DNA of 64,000 nucleotides from Peptoniphilus_A sp022767005 (GTDB lineage Bacteria; Bacillota; Clostridia; Tissierellales; Peptoniphilaceae). The DNA is taken from assembly GCF_050315115.1 (NCBI RefSeq), contig NZ_JBNPOJ010000006.1, forward strand, positions 1-64,000, given 5' to 3'. A model generated the notes under the pieces. That model was not told the origin of the DNA. It saw only the letters and a program-made list of their open reading frames with translations, and made no database searches. Shown here piece by piece: positions 42,657 to 52,022 of the stretch. Position numbers and translations under genes: made by a program. Position 1 is the stretch's first letter; the number at the start of each line of letters is the position of its first letter.

Positions 42657-43373
42657 TTATATTTCAAACTTTGGAGGCATAATTCTCTTGTGTTCTGAAT
42701 TTTTGTGCATTCTATCGATTTTTTCTTTTACTTCTTTATCAGGAATTTTTTCCCCTCTAATGTATGAGTCTAAAACTTCATAAGTAAAGCCCATTTCATC
42801 TTCGTCAGTTTGTCCAACCCAAAGTCCTGCTGATGGTTTTTTATTTATTATAAAATCTGGCAAGCCAAGTTCCTCTGCAATTTTAAAGATATCCGTCTTT
42901 AAAATATTTGCAATTGGCATAATGTCAGCGCCAGAGTCCCCATATTTAGTTGAATAACCAAGATAACATTCGCTTGCATTTGATGGTCCAAGGACTAAGT
43001 AGCCAAGGTCTTGTGCATAATAATATAATGTTGTCATCCTAAGTCTCGGCTTAATATTTGATCTTGCCATTTTATTTTCGGAAGTAAAGGATGCCTTCAT
43101 TAGTTCATAAAATGTACTTGTAAGATCAATTGTCTTTGTATCTAAACCAATTGCTTCTGCAATTTTTAGTGCATCTTCTCTATCTTTGTCTATGCTATCG
43201 CAGGGCATAATTAGTCCAAGAGAATTTTCTGGAAAAACTCTTTTTGCAACTGCCGCTACAACTGCTGAGTCAATTCCTCCTGAAAGTCCAAAGACAAATC
43301 CCTTTGCGCCAACTTTTTTTGCGTAATCTTCTGTCCACTTTACTAAATTTTCTGTAACTTTTTTATAATCCAT
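42657..43373 (-). CDS. nadE: NH3-dependent NAD+ synthetase
   Basis: A 238-residue enzyme without the glutaminase domain. The PP-loop is GLSGGIDSAVVAAVAKR (about 29-45), followed by IMPCDS, then TTLYYYAQDLGYLVLG and the KYGDSGADIMPIANILKT segment that binds deamido-NAD. It makes NAD+ from deamido-NAD, ATP and ammonia. It lies 8 bp after the IMPACT gene. Confidence 0.95.
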   Translation of the reverse strand: MDYKKVTENLVKWTEDYAKKVGAKGFVFGLSGGIDSAVVAAVAKRVFPENSLGLIMPCDSIDKDREDALKIAEAIGLDTKTIDLTSTFYELMKASFTSENKMARSNIKPRLRMTTLYYYAQDLGYLVLGPSNASECYLGYSTKYGDSGADIMPIANILKTDIFKIAEELGLPDFIINKKPSAGLWVGQTDEDEMGFTYEVLDSYIRGEKIPDKEVKEKIDRMHKNSEHKRIMPPKFEI

Positions 43374-43381
43374 AGTTTCTC

Positions 43382-44014
43382 CTAATAAATAATTTTTCCA
43401 TCAATTGTTGGAAGTTCAATATCTTTTAAGCTTTCCATTTTAAAGTTTGCACTTGTCATATCTCTTATTTTATCTAAAATAGTTTTGTCTTCGCCAATGT
43501 CAATTGTAACTTCAACTTTGTCTGTATAATTTTCTTCAATGATTTTATAATTTTCATTTGCAAGTAAATTCATTATAGCACCGTGAAATGTGTAGTCGTA
43601 AATTATTTTTGTCCTTGTGAAAATTTTTCTAATAACTCTTTTTGATTCATCAAGTGCTTTCACAACTGCTTCAGTATAGGCTCTAACAAGCCCTCCTGCA
43701 CCAAGTTTTGTCCCGCCAAAGTATCGAGTTACAATTACAAGTACATTTTTCATTTCTTCTTTTTTCAATACTTCAAGCATGGGAATTCCTGCTGTGCCAC
43801 TAGGCTCACCATCGTCAGAGTATCTCTGTGTAAGTCCATCTTCTCCAATAATGTAAGCATGGCAATTATGTGTTGCAGACCTTTCTAATTCTTTAATATT
43901 TTTTAAAATTTCAAGAGCTTTATCTTCACTTTTTACAAAGAAGGCTCGCCCAATGAAAATAGATTTTTTTATTTCTATTTCAGCTTTTCCATTTTTTAAA
44001 ATTGAATTATACAT
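43382..44014 (-). CDS. YigZ/IMPACT family protein
   Basis: A 210-residue protein. The N-terminal UPF0029 domain has IKKSIFIGRAFFVKS, then ATHNCHAYIIGEDG and RYSDDGEPSGTAGIPMLEVL, the family fingerprint, and RYFGGTKLGAGGLVRAYTEA. The C-terminal part is the ferredoxin-like domain of the family. Eukaryotic IMPACT proteins modulate translational control; the bacterial role is not established. It overlaps hflX by 8 bp. Confidence 0.92.
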   Translation of the reverse strand: MYNSILKNGKAEIEIKKSIFIGRAFFVKSEDKALEILKNIKELERSATHNCHAYIIGEDGLTQRYSDDGEPSGTAGIPMLEVLKKEEMKNVLVIVTRYFGGTKLGAGGLVRAYTEAVVKALDESKRVIRKIFTRTKIIYDYTFHGAIMNLLANENYKIIEENYTDKVEVTIDIGEDKTILDKIRDMTSANFKMESLKDIELPTIDGKIIY

Positions 44015-45296
44015 TTACAACATAATCCTTTACTTTTTCATATTCGCCCTGATTAAGCCTTAATTCTAAATAAATGCCATCTTCTTCATAAATTGGCTTG
44101 GCATCAAATTTTTCTACTAGTTTGTATAGAAGGCCTGTATCTCCATAGGTAAATTTTAATTTTACGTCAAAATATTTTTCCTCGAGATTTTCTTCAATAA
44201 TCTTTAGAAGGGCATCCATATTTTCATCTTTTTTTGCAGAAATATACACTTTTTTATCTGGAAGAACTGGAAGTGGTAAATTTATGTCGTATACATTTAC
44301 CTTGTCAACCTTGTTAAAAACTGTGATTATATTTTTATCCAATACATCAATGTCTTTTAATATTGCCATAGTAGTTTTGTACTGAATTTCTAAATCCTCG
44401 CTTGATGCGTCAATGACGTGAAGAATTAAATCTGAATATTTTATTTCTTCAAGAGTTGATTTAAAAGCTTCCACAATTTTTGTTGGAAGTTTTGAAACAA
44501 AACCAACGGTATCAGAAATTATAAATTCACGCCCAGACAAAAGTCTAGCCTTCCTTGAAGATGGATCTAAAGTTTCAAAAAGCATGTTTCTTACAGAAAC
44601 CTCTCCAGAATCCTCGTCCTTTAATCTATTTAAAATCGTAGACTTGCCTGCATTTGTATAACCAACAAGTGATACAATGGGAATATTGCTATCAAGTCTT
44701 CTAGTTCTAGTAGTGTCTCTAGTTTTCTTTGCCTTCTCAAGTTTTTCTTTAATCTTGTCGATTTCCCTTTTTAACCTTCTTCTGTCGGTTTCAATAATTT
44801 GCTCTCCAGGACCTCTTGTACCAATTCCACCACCAGTCCTTGACCATCCTTCGATGCCAAGAAGTCTAGGTAATTGATACTCCAACATTGCAAGTTCAAC
44901 TTGAAGCTTTGCCTCGTAAGTTGTTGCTCGAAGTCCAAAAATATCCAATATTAAATTTGTCCTGTCGATTACTTTCTTTTTTATTCTCTTTTCCAAATTT
45001 CTTACTTGAATTCCAGAAAGTTCATCGTTAAAAACAATGGCATCAACTTCTAAAAGTTCTACCATTTCCTTTATTTCGTCAACTTTTCCAGAGCCAATTA
45101 AATATTTTGGATTAAACTTATAAATATTCTGCGTAACTTCTCCCACGACCTCTGCACCATCTGCAAAGACAAGGTCTGATAACTCCTTCATAGATGTCTC
45201 TAGTCTGTGAGGATAAGCACCAATATTAGTACCGACAATAATTACTCTCTCTAACTTTTTATTTGAATTTAAATTCTCTAAATAAACATTATCCAT
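44007..45296 (-). CDS. hflX: GTPase HflX
   Basis: A 429-residue GTPase: an N-terminal HflX domain ending in LPRLLGIEGWSRTGGGIGTR with GPGEQIIETDRR, a coiled coil, then G1 GYTNAGKST, G3 DTVGF and G4 NKVD. It splits stalled or hibernating 70S ribosomes under stress. It heads the hflX-IMPACT-nadE cluster and diverges from the PBP gene with a shared 90-bp intergenic region. Confidence 0.95.
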   Translation of the reverse strand: MDNVYLENLNSNKKLERVIIVGTNIGAYPHRLETSMKELSDLVFADGAEVVGEVTQNIYKFNPKYLIGSGKVDEIKEMVELLEVDAIVFNDELSGIQVRNLEKRIKKKVIDRTNLILDIFGLRATTYEAKLQVELAMLEYQLPRLLGIEGWSRTGGGIGTRGPGEQIIETDRRRLKREIDKIKEKLEKAKKTRDTTRTRRLDSNIPIVSLVGYTNAGKSTILNRLKDEDSGEVSVRNMLFETLDPSSRKARLLSGREFIISDTVGFVSKLPTKIVEAFKSTLEEIKYSDLILHVIDASSEDLEIQYKTTMAILKDIDVLDKNIITVFNKVDKVNVYDINLPLPVLPDKKVYISAKKDENMDALLKIIEENLEEKYFDVKLKFTYGDTGLLYKLVEKFDAKPIYEEDGIYLELRLNQGEYEKVKDYVVNV

Positions 45297-45387
45297 AATT
45301 ATATTATACTACATAATGCTAAGATTAAAAAACTCACATAATAGTATTTGGCTTGCTAAAATGATATAATTAAAAAAAGGAGTAACT

Positions 45388-48297
45388 ATGAAAAATTTTG
45401 CAAGCTTAAAAAATAATTTTAAAAACTTAAATAAAACTCAAAAAATTAAAATTGCACTTTTAATCCTGCTTTTAATTTTTGTTTTAATTATTTCGCTTTT
45501 TTCAGCACTTATTATTTCAATAATTTCAAAAACTCCTACCACAGATTTAAATAATTTGAGTTCTTCCTTTAATCAGAGCTCCTATATTTATTCTAAGGAT
45601 GGAAATTTAATTGAAAAAATTGAATCACTTGAATATAGAACTCTCGTGGATATAGATGACATTCCCGATAATGTAAAAAATGCCTTTGTCGCAATTGAAG
45701 ACCATAGATTTTATAAACACAAGGGTCTTGACCCAATTGGCATTGCATCTTCTATTGCCGCAAATATAAAATCAAGATCCCTTATGCGCGGTGGATCTAC
45801 TATTACTCAACAACTAGTTCGTTCTGTCTATCTAACAAATCAAAAAACTCTTGGCAGAAAAATTCAAGAGGCTTATTTGTCTTTAAGAGTGGAAGACGTG
45901 CTAGATAAAAATGAAATTTTAGAAGCTTACTTAAACAGAATAAATTTGGGACAAGGTGCCTATGGCATTGAGGCTGCTGCTCAAACTTATTTTTCAAAAG
46001 ACGCAGTTGACTTAAACATTGCTGAGGCTGCACTACTTGCTGGAATACCAAAGTCCCCGACAAATTATTCTCCCTTTAAATCTGTGCCAGAAGAATATTT
46101 AAAGGATGATTTTAAAGTAATTGGCACAAGAGAAATCGACGGAAAAGATCTCTACATGGTGCTAAATGATGATGCCTTTAAAAGGCAAAAAATTGTATTA
46201 ATGAGAATGCACGATTTAGGTTATATTGACGACAAAGAATATGAACGCGCCAAAAATTATGACATCGTAAGTGCAATTAATCCTCGCAATTTTAAAAATC
46301 ATACAATGAGTACCTACTCCACTGACTACATAAAAAAAGAGGCTTCAAGGTACTTAGCTGATTTCTACAAGACTACATTGGAAGATGGCGAACATAAACT
46401 TTTTACTGGCGGTTACAAAGTCTATTCCACAATTGATGAAAACATCCAAAAGGATTTAGAAGATAAATACGAAAATTTCAAAAACTTTTTGCTGAATAGA
46501 TCATCAAGCGGCGGCAGTAGAATGTTGAATTTAAGTTTTGACAGTGGAAATAATATTGTTTTTGGTGATGAAATTTTATATTTTGCAAAAAATAATATTT
46601 TAGATGAAAAATTTAATTTAATAATTCCAAAATCATCTTACAGCATCTCATCTCATGGTGATTTAAAAATAAAAAGTCTTTATTTTAAAGAATTAGGACA
46701 AAAAATCGACATAATCGATGCCTATGTACTGGACAAAAATAAAATTTTAAACACTTATGAAATTGGCGCTCTAAAAATTGAAGAAGGTTCTGGAGAGCTC
46801 AAAAATAATTATTTAATTATCGACGGTTCTTACTTAAAGGACTTTCCTGATTTTTATAAAATTGAAAATGACAATTTAATTATTTCAAATAAATATTTTA
46901 ACTTCAATCCAAATCCTGTAATGCAACCTCAATCTGCAATGATTGTGGTTAACAATAAAAATGGTTTTGTCGAGGGAATAATTGGCGGACTAGATGTTAG
47001 AACTAAAAACGCAAAAATTTTAAATCGTGCCACAGAATCTTATAGACAACCTGGCTCTGCCCTTACTCCTTTTAGCGTATATCTCCCAGCTTTAATTGAT
47101 GGTAAAACTCTTGGCGATGTCTACGATGATGTCCCAACTACCTACGACGGATTGTTTTGGCCACACAATTATTACGATTCCTTTAAGGGTTTGATGACTC
47201 TTAGACTTGCAATGGAAAATTCTTCCAATGTTATAGCGGCAAAAGTTTTAGATGAAATTGGAAAAGACAAAGCTATTGATGTATTAAAAAAATTTGAAAT
47301 TATAAAAGATGATGGCGATGATTATTTTATAAATCACAGTGAAAATAAAAAGAAACACGACGAGAACTTAGAATCCCTTGCTCTTGGAAATATGCAAGTT
47401 GGTCTAACACTTTCTGATTTATCAAAAATGTATCAAACAATTTCAAATGACGGAATATACAAAGAAGAAACTGCCATTTTAAAAATAGAAGACCCAAGTG
47501 GCAATATAATCATTGACAATAGCAACAAAGAGAAAAGACTTTTTGACGAGAAAGCCTCACATCTTTTAAAGGATGTGTTTATTTCAAATAAAAATAGGGG
47601 CAACGCAATTGGCGCTCACGTTGGCTCATCGGAAACTGGTGCATACCTTGGTCAAAACAAAACCAATTCAGATTATTTTGTAAATGGCTTTACAAATAGT
47701 CGCACAATTTCCCTTTGGATTGGTGCAGACTCTCCAAAAATTTCTCTTTCATCTGACAAATCTTCTGCAATAGAATTATTTAATAGAATGGCGAAAAATT
47801 TAGGCAAGGGAGAAGCTTTTAAGGAAGACCCATCCTATATTGTTACGAGATCTATTTCATCAAAGAGTGGAAAACTTGCGACAAAAATGAGTGATTACGC
47901 TGGCGCATCTTATAGAGAAAAATTTATTTCAGGCACGGAGCCAAGAGAACAGGATAATTTATTTAAGAAATATTTAATATGCAAAGACTCAAATAAACTT
48001 GCAACACAATTTTGTCCTAGTGAATCAGTGCTATATTCAGTTCGCTTTGAAAGAGAAGAACCTTATGATGCAAAGGCTCATTATGGAATTTACCCAGATG
48101 ATTACATGACTGTTCCAAAAGAACACTGCGATGTCCACACTAGAGAATGGTACAATGAATTTGGAGAAGATGAAAGCAATTCGTCAAATAAAAAAGATAA
48201 GGACAAAAAAACTTCTTCAAATATAAAATCGAAAAAAATAACTAAAGAAAAAAATAAAAAGTCTACAAATAAAATAAAGAGAAGCAAGAAAAAATAG
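45388..48297 (+). CDS. Class A penicillin-binding protein with degenerate transpeptidase motifs
   Basis: A 969-residue bitopic protein. A membrane anchor lies at about 20-47. The GT51 glycosyltransferase is complete: EDHRFYKHKG (E104), RGGSTITQQLVRS and RKIQEAYLSL. The transpeptidase domain (about 510-840) has S557 in QPGSALTPF, so the SxxK lysine is Thr560; SxN is SSN (612-614); the KTG box reads SSETG, with Glu749 for Lys. Both active-site lysines are missing. A Lys/Ser-rich tail follows. It should polymerise glycan but probably not cross-link it. GGAG is upstream of the ATG, with TATAAT at 45365-45370. Confidence 0.9.
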   Translation: MKNFASLKNNFKNLNKTQKIKIALLILLLIFVLIISLFSALIISIISKTPTTDLNNLSSSFNQSSYIYSKDGNLIEKIESLEYRTLVDIDDIPDNVKNAFVAIEDHRFYKHKGLDPIGIASSIAANIKSRSLMRGGSTITQQLVRSVYLTNQKTLGRKIQEAYLSLRVEDVLDKNEILEAYLNRINLGQGAYGIEAAAQTYFSKDAVDLNIAEAALLAGIPKSPTNYSPFKSVPEEYLKDDFKVIGTREIDGKDLYMVLNDDAFKRQKIVLMRMHDLGYIDDKEYERAKNYDIVSAINPRNFKNHTMSTYSTDYIKKEASRYLADFYKTTLEDGEHKLFTGGYKVYSTIDENIQKDLEDKYENFKNFLLNRSSSGGSRMLNLSFDSGNNIVFGDEILYFAKNNILDEKFNLIIPKSSYSISSHGDLKIKSLYFKELGQKIDIIDAYVLDKNKILNTYEIGALKIEEGSGELKNNYLIIDGSYLKDFPDFYKIENDNLIISNKYFNFNPNPVMQPQSAMIVVNNKNGFVEGIIGGLDVRTKNAKILNRATESYRQPGSALTPFSVYLPALIDGKTLGDVYDDVPTTYDGLFWPHNYYDSFKGLMTLRLAMENSSNVIAAKVLDEIGKDKAIDVLKKFEIIKDDGDDYFINHSENKKKHDENLESLALGNMQVGLTLSDLSKMYQTISNDGIYKEETAILKIEDPSGNIIIDNSNKEKRLFDEKASHLLKDVFISNKNRGNAIGAHVGSSETGAYLGQNKTNSDYFVNGFTNSRTISLWIGADSPKISLSSDKSSAIELFNRMAKNLGKGEAFKEDPSYIVTRSISSKSGKLATKMSDYAGASYREKFISGTEPREQDNLFKKYLICKDSNKLATQFCPSESVLYSVRFEREEPYDAKAHYGIYPDDYMTVPKEHCDVHTREWYNEFGEDESNSSNKKDKDKKTSSNIKSKKITKEKNKKSTNKIKRSKKK

Positions 48298-48305
48298 GAG
48301 AAAAT

Positions 48306-48485
48306 ATGAAAAATTTATCAAGTTTAATAAAATTAATAGTTTTTATAAAATTAATAAAGCCAAAGAGAAAAAAGAGAAGAAAGCTAAAATTAATGCCACT
48401 CTTAAACCCAAAGAGAGCAGGAAAAGTTGCCTACCATGCAGGCAAAATACGAATGAGAAACGAAATAAAAAGATTACTCTACTAA
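48306..48485 (+). CDS. Small basic protein behind the PBP gene, hypothetical
   Basis: A 59-codon frame starting 9 bp after the PBP stop codon with GGAG upstream. It begins MKNLSSLIKLIVFIKLIKPK and continues with KRKKRRKLKLMPLLNP and GKVAYHAGKIRMRN; more than a third of the residues are Lys or Arg. I do not recognise it. The tight spacing and a terminator right after it suggest it is translated with the PBP. It may bind membrane or anionic polymer, which is inference from charge only. Confidence 0.6.
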   Translation: MKNLSSLIKLIVFIKLIKPKRKKRRKLKLMPLLNPKRAGKVAYHAGKIRMRNEIKRLLY

Positions 48486-48489
48486 AATA

Positions 48490-48527
48490 AAAAGATAGCT
48501 TGTCAATTGACAGGCTATCTTTTATTT
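48490..48527 (+). terminator. Terminator of the PBP operon
   Basis: AGATAGCTTGTC and GACAGGCTATCT form a 12-bp stem (one G-T pair) around AATT, followed by TTTTATTTT. Confidence 0.92.
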
Positions 48528-48814
48528 TGCCTTTAACTTTAAATTCTTATCCATAGCTAATTATTAAATATGCTAATGAAAATATAATTTTTATGTATCT
48601 ATAAAATGTTCCTACCCAAGACTTTATAAAAACAAATAGGTCAAAAATATAGAATCTATATTAATTTTAAAAATTTTTTAATTAGCATCTCAAGCAATTA
48701 ACAAAAACAAATATCATATAATTTGATTTAACAAAAACTCCATTACTCCCAATCTACATATTTCATACATAAAATAAATTTATTATTTCTTATAAAGAGT
48801 AAAAACTTATTAAT
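48528..48814. other. AT-rich intergenic region
   Basis: About 290 bp between convergent transcription units. I see no gene, no stable hairpin with a T-run and no repeat here. Confidence 0.5.
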
Positions 48815-49327
48815 TTATTTTTCTAGCCACTCTTTGTTTTTCTTTTTTAAAACTTTTAACACATTGTCATTGAGTACTGAAATAGAAACGTCTAAATCAT
48901 GATTTTTCAAAAAATCCCTTATTGTAAATACTGCGACTTCTGCTGCTTCATCTAGCGGATATCCATAAATCCCTGATGACAAAAGTGGAAATGCCACACT
49001 CTCTAAATTTTTTTCCACAGCAAGTTCAAGTGCAGATTTGTACGCAGCTTCAAGAATTTTCCTTTCATTTTGGTTTCCATCAAAATAAATTGGCCCAACA
49101 GTATGTATAATATACTTCGCCTTTAAATTATAACCCTTAGTTATTACAGATTCGCCAGGATTTATAGGAGCAAGTTTATTGCATTCTTTTTCTAATTCTT
49201 CGTCCTTTGCATTTGCAAAAATTTGACCACATACTCCGCCGCCCCTTTTAAGTTCTTTATTTGCTGCATTTACTATTGCGTCAACTTCGTAATCTAAAAT
49301 ATTTTTCTTTTCAATTTGAAAGCTCAT
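48815..49327 (-). CDS. Macrodomain protein (ADP-ribose binding/hydrolysing)
   Basis: A 170-residue single macrodomain. VDAIVNAANKELKRGGGVCG (about 15-34) is the first ADP-ribose loop, and LLSSGIYGYPLDEAAEVAV carries the second, phosphate-binding loop; YIIHTVGPIY lies between. Such proteins remove ADP-ribose from proteins or hydrolyse O-acetyl-ADP-ribose. No sirtuin or ADP-ribosyltransferase gene lies next to it, so no dedicated system is suggested. It is monocistronic. Confidence 0.92.
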   Translation of the reverse strand: MSFQIEKKNILDYEVDAIVNAANKELKRGGGVCGQIFANAKDEELEKECNKLAPINPGESVITKGYNLKAKYIIHTVGPIYFDGNQNERKILEAAYKSALELAVEKNLESVAFPLLSSGIYGYPLDEAAEVAVFTIRDFLKNHDLDVSISVLNDNVLKVLKKKNKEWLEK

Positions 49328-49429
49328 ATTGCACCCCTTATATTTCTTATTTTAAATATATACCACATTACAGAATTCTTAAAGGATAAAATAAAAATTT
49401 TTTACAAAAATTAAACCTTATAAAATTAA

Positions 49430-49456
49430 AAAAAGACTAACCTCTCAGTTAGCCTT
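49430..49456 (-). terminator. Terminator of the NhaC operon
   Basis: On the minus strand GGCTAAC, a short loop, GTTAGTC and a T-run, downstream of the nhaC-like stop codon. Confidence 0.8.
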
Positions 49457-49461
49457 AAAAA

Positions 49462-50967
49462 TTAATTTTCATTTTTTAAATATTTTTTTATCGTCATCTT
49501 TCTTAATACAAATACAATCACAGCAAGAATTAAAATTCCTATTGGAAGTGTAAGTGTTGGCTTTCCTATTATTCCTGATATTAAAAAGGCAAGTGCTGAG
49601 GATACACCAACGCTAATTGCATAAGGTAATTGACTCGAAACATGGGCGATGTGATCGCAACCTGCTCCCGCTGAAGACAAAATTGTTGTATCTGATATTG
49701 GTGAACAGTGATCTCCAAATACTGAACCGGAGAAAATTGCCGCAAGTACAATTGTCAAATAGTGCATATGATTTGTGTGCATCAAAATTGGCACCATTAT
49801 TGGAATTAAAATCCCAAAAGTTCCCCAAGCCGTTCCTGTTGAAAATGATAAAAATGCTCCAACTACAAAAATTATTGCCGGTAAAAGCCACATTGGCATA
49901 GTTGAGTTAGAAATAAGTGATGCTATATAAGATCCAGTGTTTAAAAATTCATCACTTGTGATTCCACCAATAGTCCAAGCAAGAGAGAGAATTACAATTG
50001 CAGAAACCATTGTCTTCATTCCATCTACTATTCCCTTCATAAATTCTTCAAACTTCAAAAGTTTTCTTGGGATAAATAGTAAAAAGGAAACTACTATTGC
50101 AAAAAAAGCTCCTATTACAAGGGATAAATTTACATTTGCATCTCCAAAAGCAGCTGCTGCTCCTACTCCATCAGTGAAAAATCCGCCAGTCTTTAACATC
50201 ATCATTACAGTTACAAAAATCAAAACCAAAATTGGAACCACAAGATCATAAACTTTTCCATTTTTTGAATACTTATATCCAACATCTTCGTTTTCAACAA
50301 GCCTTGATGTGTCGTTAAGTTCATATTTTTCCATTACTCCAATTTCTATATCAGATGTACAGAAATATAAAATTAAAAGTAATGTAAGTATGGGATACAC
50401 ATTCATAGGAATTGTGCTAAGAAATACGCTCATGGGATTTTTTACTCCAGTGTCCCCTATTACTGCGACAACAGATGCTGCCCAAGATGAAACTGGTGCT
50501 AGTATACATACTGGCGCTGCAGTTGAATCAATAATATGTGCAAGTTTTGCCCTTGACACCTTATTTTCATCGACAATTGGTTTCATTACTGCACCAACTG
50601 TTAGGCAGTTAAAATAATCATCGATAAAAATTAAAATTCCAAGAAAAGATGTCGCAAGCTTTGCCATTTTCTTGCTCTTAATTTTTTTACTAGCCCACTT
50701 ACCATAGGCAAAAGATCCTCCCGCCATGTTCATTACCATTACAAGTGACCCAAGCATAGCTAAAAAGACTAGCATAAGGGCATTATCTCCCAGCTTTTTT
50801 CCCATTAAATCAAAAACTGTTTCTAAGGCGGCAATAATATTCCCACCAGTGTAGATAAGTCCTCCAGATAAAATTCCAATTAATAAAGAAGTAATTACTT
50901 CTTTAGTTATAAGCGCCAAAGCAATGGCAACTATTGGAGGAACTATCGATAAAATTCCAAATTCCAT
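49462..50967 (-). CDS. NhaC-family Na+/H+ antiporter
   Basis: A 501-residue membrane protein with about eleven to twelve helices. The conserved features are FIDDYFNCLTVGAVMKPI and its symmetry mate GDHCSPISDTTILSSAGAGC, plus STGTAWGTFGILIPIMVPI. Members exchange Na+ for H+ or carry organic acids (malate/lactate); substrate choice is open. It lies 17 bp after a gene for an unassigned TIM-barrel protein on the same strand, and the pair looks like an operon. Confidence 0.88.
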   Translation of the reverse strand: MEFGILSIVPPIVAIALALITKEVITSLLIGILSGGLIYTGGNIIAALETVFDLMGKKLGDNALMLVFLAMLGSLVMVMNMAGGSFAYGKWASKKIKSKKMAKLATSFLGILIFIDDYFNCLTVGAVMKPIVDENKVSRAKLAHIIDSTAAPVCILAPVSSWAASVVAVIGDTGVKNPMSVFLSTIPMNVYPILTLLLILYFCTSDIEIGVMEKYELNDTSRLVENEDVGYKYSKNGKVYDLVVPILVLIFVTVMMMLKTGGFFTDGVGAAAAFGDANVNLSLVIGAFFAIVVSFLLFIPRKLLKFEEFMKGIVDGMKTMVSAIVILSLAWTIGGITSDEFLNTGSYIASLISNSTMPMWLLPAIIFVVGAFLSFSTGTAWGTFGILIPIMVPILMHTNHMHYLTIVLAAIFSGSVFGDHCSPISDTTILSSAGAGCDHIAHVSSQLPYAISVGVSSALAFLISGIIGKPTLTLPIGILILAVIVFVLRKMTIKKYLKNEN

Positions 50968-50984
50968 TTTTTCTCCTTTATTTT

Positions 50985-51695
50985 TTATTTCTCCTTCTCT
51001 TTCATGTTAAGTCTATATTTTTCCATGACTTCTGAGAAAATTTCAGCACTTGATGCAGGTGTGTACGTTATTGCATTTGCACCTGCGTCTATAGTTTCAA
51101 GAATATGCTCATCAGTGTGCCCACCTGTTGCAATAATTGGAAATTCATCTCCAACTATATGTCTTGTATATTTTACTAGTTCTGCAGTCTTTTTGCCACC
51201 TGCAATATTTAAAATTCTAGCCCCTGCATCTACTTTTCCCTCAATATCATCGTATTCAGTAATAACAGTTGCTATGACAGCAATGTCTAGCGCCCTTGAA
51301 ATTACCTTTATATTATCATTGGTCATAGGTGCATTAACTACTACTCCAGCTGCTCCCATAAGTTCTGCCTGCAATCCAATATTTACTACTCTTAATCCAG
51401 ATGTTGTTCCGCCGCCTATACCAACAAATACTGGAACTGATGCAACTTCCATTATAGCTGATACTATTTTAAGTTGTGGAGTAAAAGGATACACAGACAT
51501 AATTGCTTGTGCATTATTGTTAACAATAATAGGGATATCATTAGTAAACAGGAGCGATTTTATTCTCTTTCCCATAAAATTTATTCCACTAGCCCTATAA
51601 GTTACTTCAGGAACAGATACTTGCCTTCTCCTAAGTTCTGTCTCAATACTTGGAACAAATTTCTTTTTTCTTTCAGAATTATCAAAATTTTCCAT
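50985..51695 (-). CDS. TIM-barrel protein of unknown function, NhaC partner
   Basis: A 236-residue cytosolic protein with alternating strand-helix units. VPVFVGIGGGTTSG, GAAGVVVNAPMTNDNI, ARILNIAGGKKTAELV and IIATGGHTDEHILETIDAGA read as a phosphate-binding beta/alpha barrel. Database entries for relatives are, as far as I recall, labelled only as hydrolase. The catalytic residues and the substrate are unknown. The gene precedes the antiporter by 17 bp, so it probably acts on the compound the antiporter moves. GGAGG precedes the ATG. Confidence 0.7.
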   Translation of the reverse strand: MENFDNSERKKKFVPSIETELRRRQVSVPEVTYRASGINFMGKRIKSLLFTNDIPIIVNNNAQAIMSVYPFTPQLKIVSAIMEVASVPVFVGIGGGTTSGLRVVNIGLQAELMGAAGVVVNAPMTNDNIKVISRALDIAVIATVITEYDDIEGKVDAGARILNIAGGKKTAELVKYTRHIVGDEFPIIATGGHTDEHILETIDAGANAITYTPASSAEIFSEVMEKYRLNMKEKEK

Positions 51696-51770
51696 AATGC
51701 CTCCTCAATATAATTTTTTGTATTACATTTATTTAATAAGAAATTGCTTATAAAGTCAATTCAAATTTTA

Positions 51771-52022
51771 TTAATTTATTAAATAAACAGTTAAAAGTAT
51801 TCCAATAATGTTTGCCAGATAAAATTTTGTCTTGTGAGTTTTGTGATGAAAAATTTCCATCCCAAGAAAACCTCCAACTCCTGCAAAAATTGAAAAAATT
51901 AGCAAAACTTTTTCTCTAATTCTCCACAAATTATTTTTCGCCTTGAACTTATCCACTCCATAGAGAATAAAATTAATAATATTTAAAATAATTATTAAAC
52001 AATTATTTTTCAATTTTACCAT
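51771..52022 (-). CDS. DUF1294 membrane protein
   Basis: An 83-residue protein with three hydrophobic segments: NCLIIILNIINFILYGVDKF near the N-terminus and IFAGVGGFLGMEIFHHKTHK with the FHHKTxK motif, as in DUF1294. The function is unknown. AAAGGG precedes the ATG, a moderate ribosome binding site. Confidence 0.85.
   Translation of the reverse strand: MVKLKNNCLIIILNIINFILYGVDKFKAKNNLWRIREKVLLIFSIFAGVGGFLGMEIFHHKTHKTKFYLANIIGILLTVYLIN

Noticed and set aside
48815..49327. Macrodomain gene as part of an ADP-ribosylation toxin or sirtuin system
   Set aside because: No ADP-ribosyltransferase, sirtuin or lipoate-linked partner lies next to it; it stands alone.
51004..51600. 198-codon rightward frame antisense to the TIM-barrel gene
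   Set aside because: It is a shadow of a well-supported gene; low-complexity hydrophobic translation, no ribosome binding site and no known domain.
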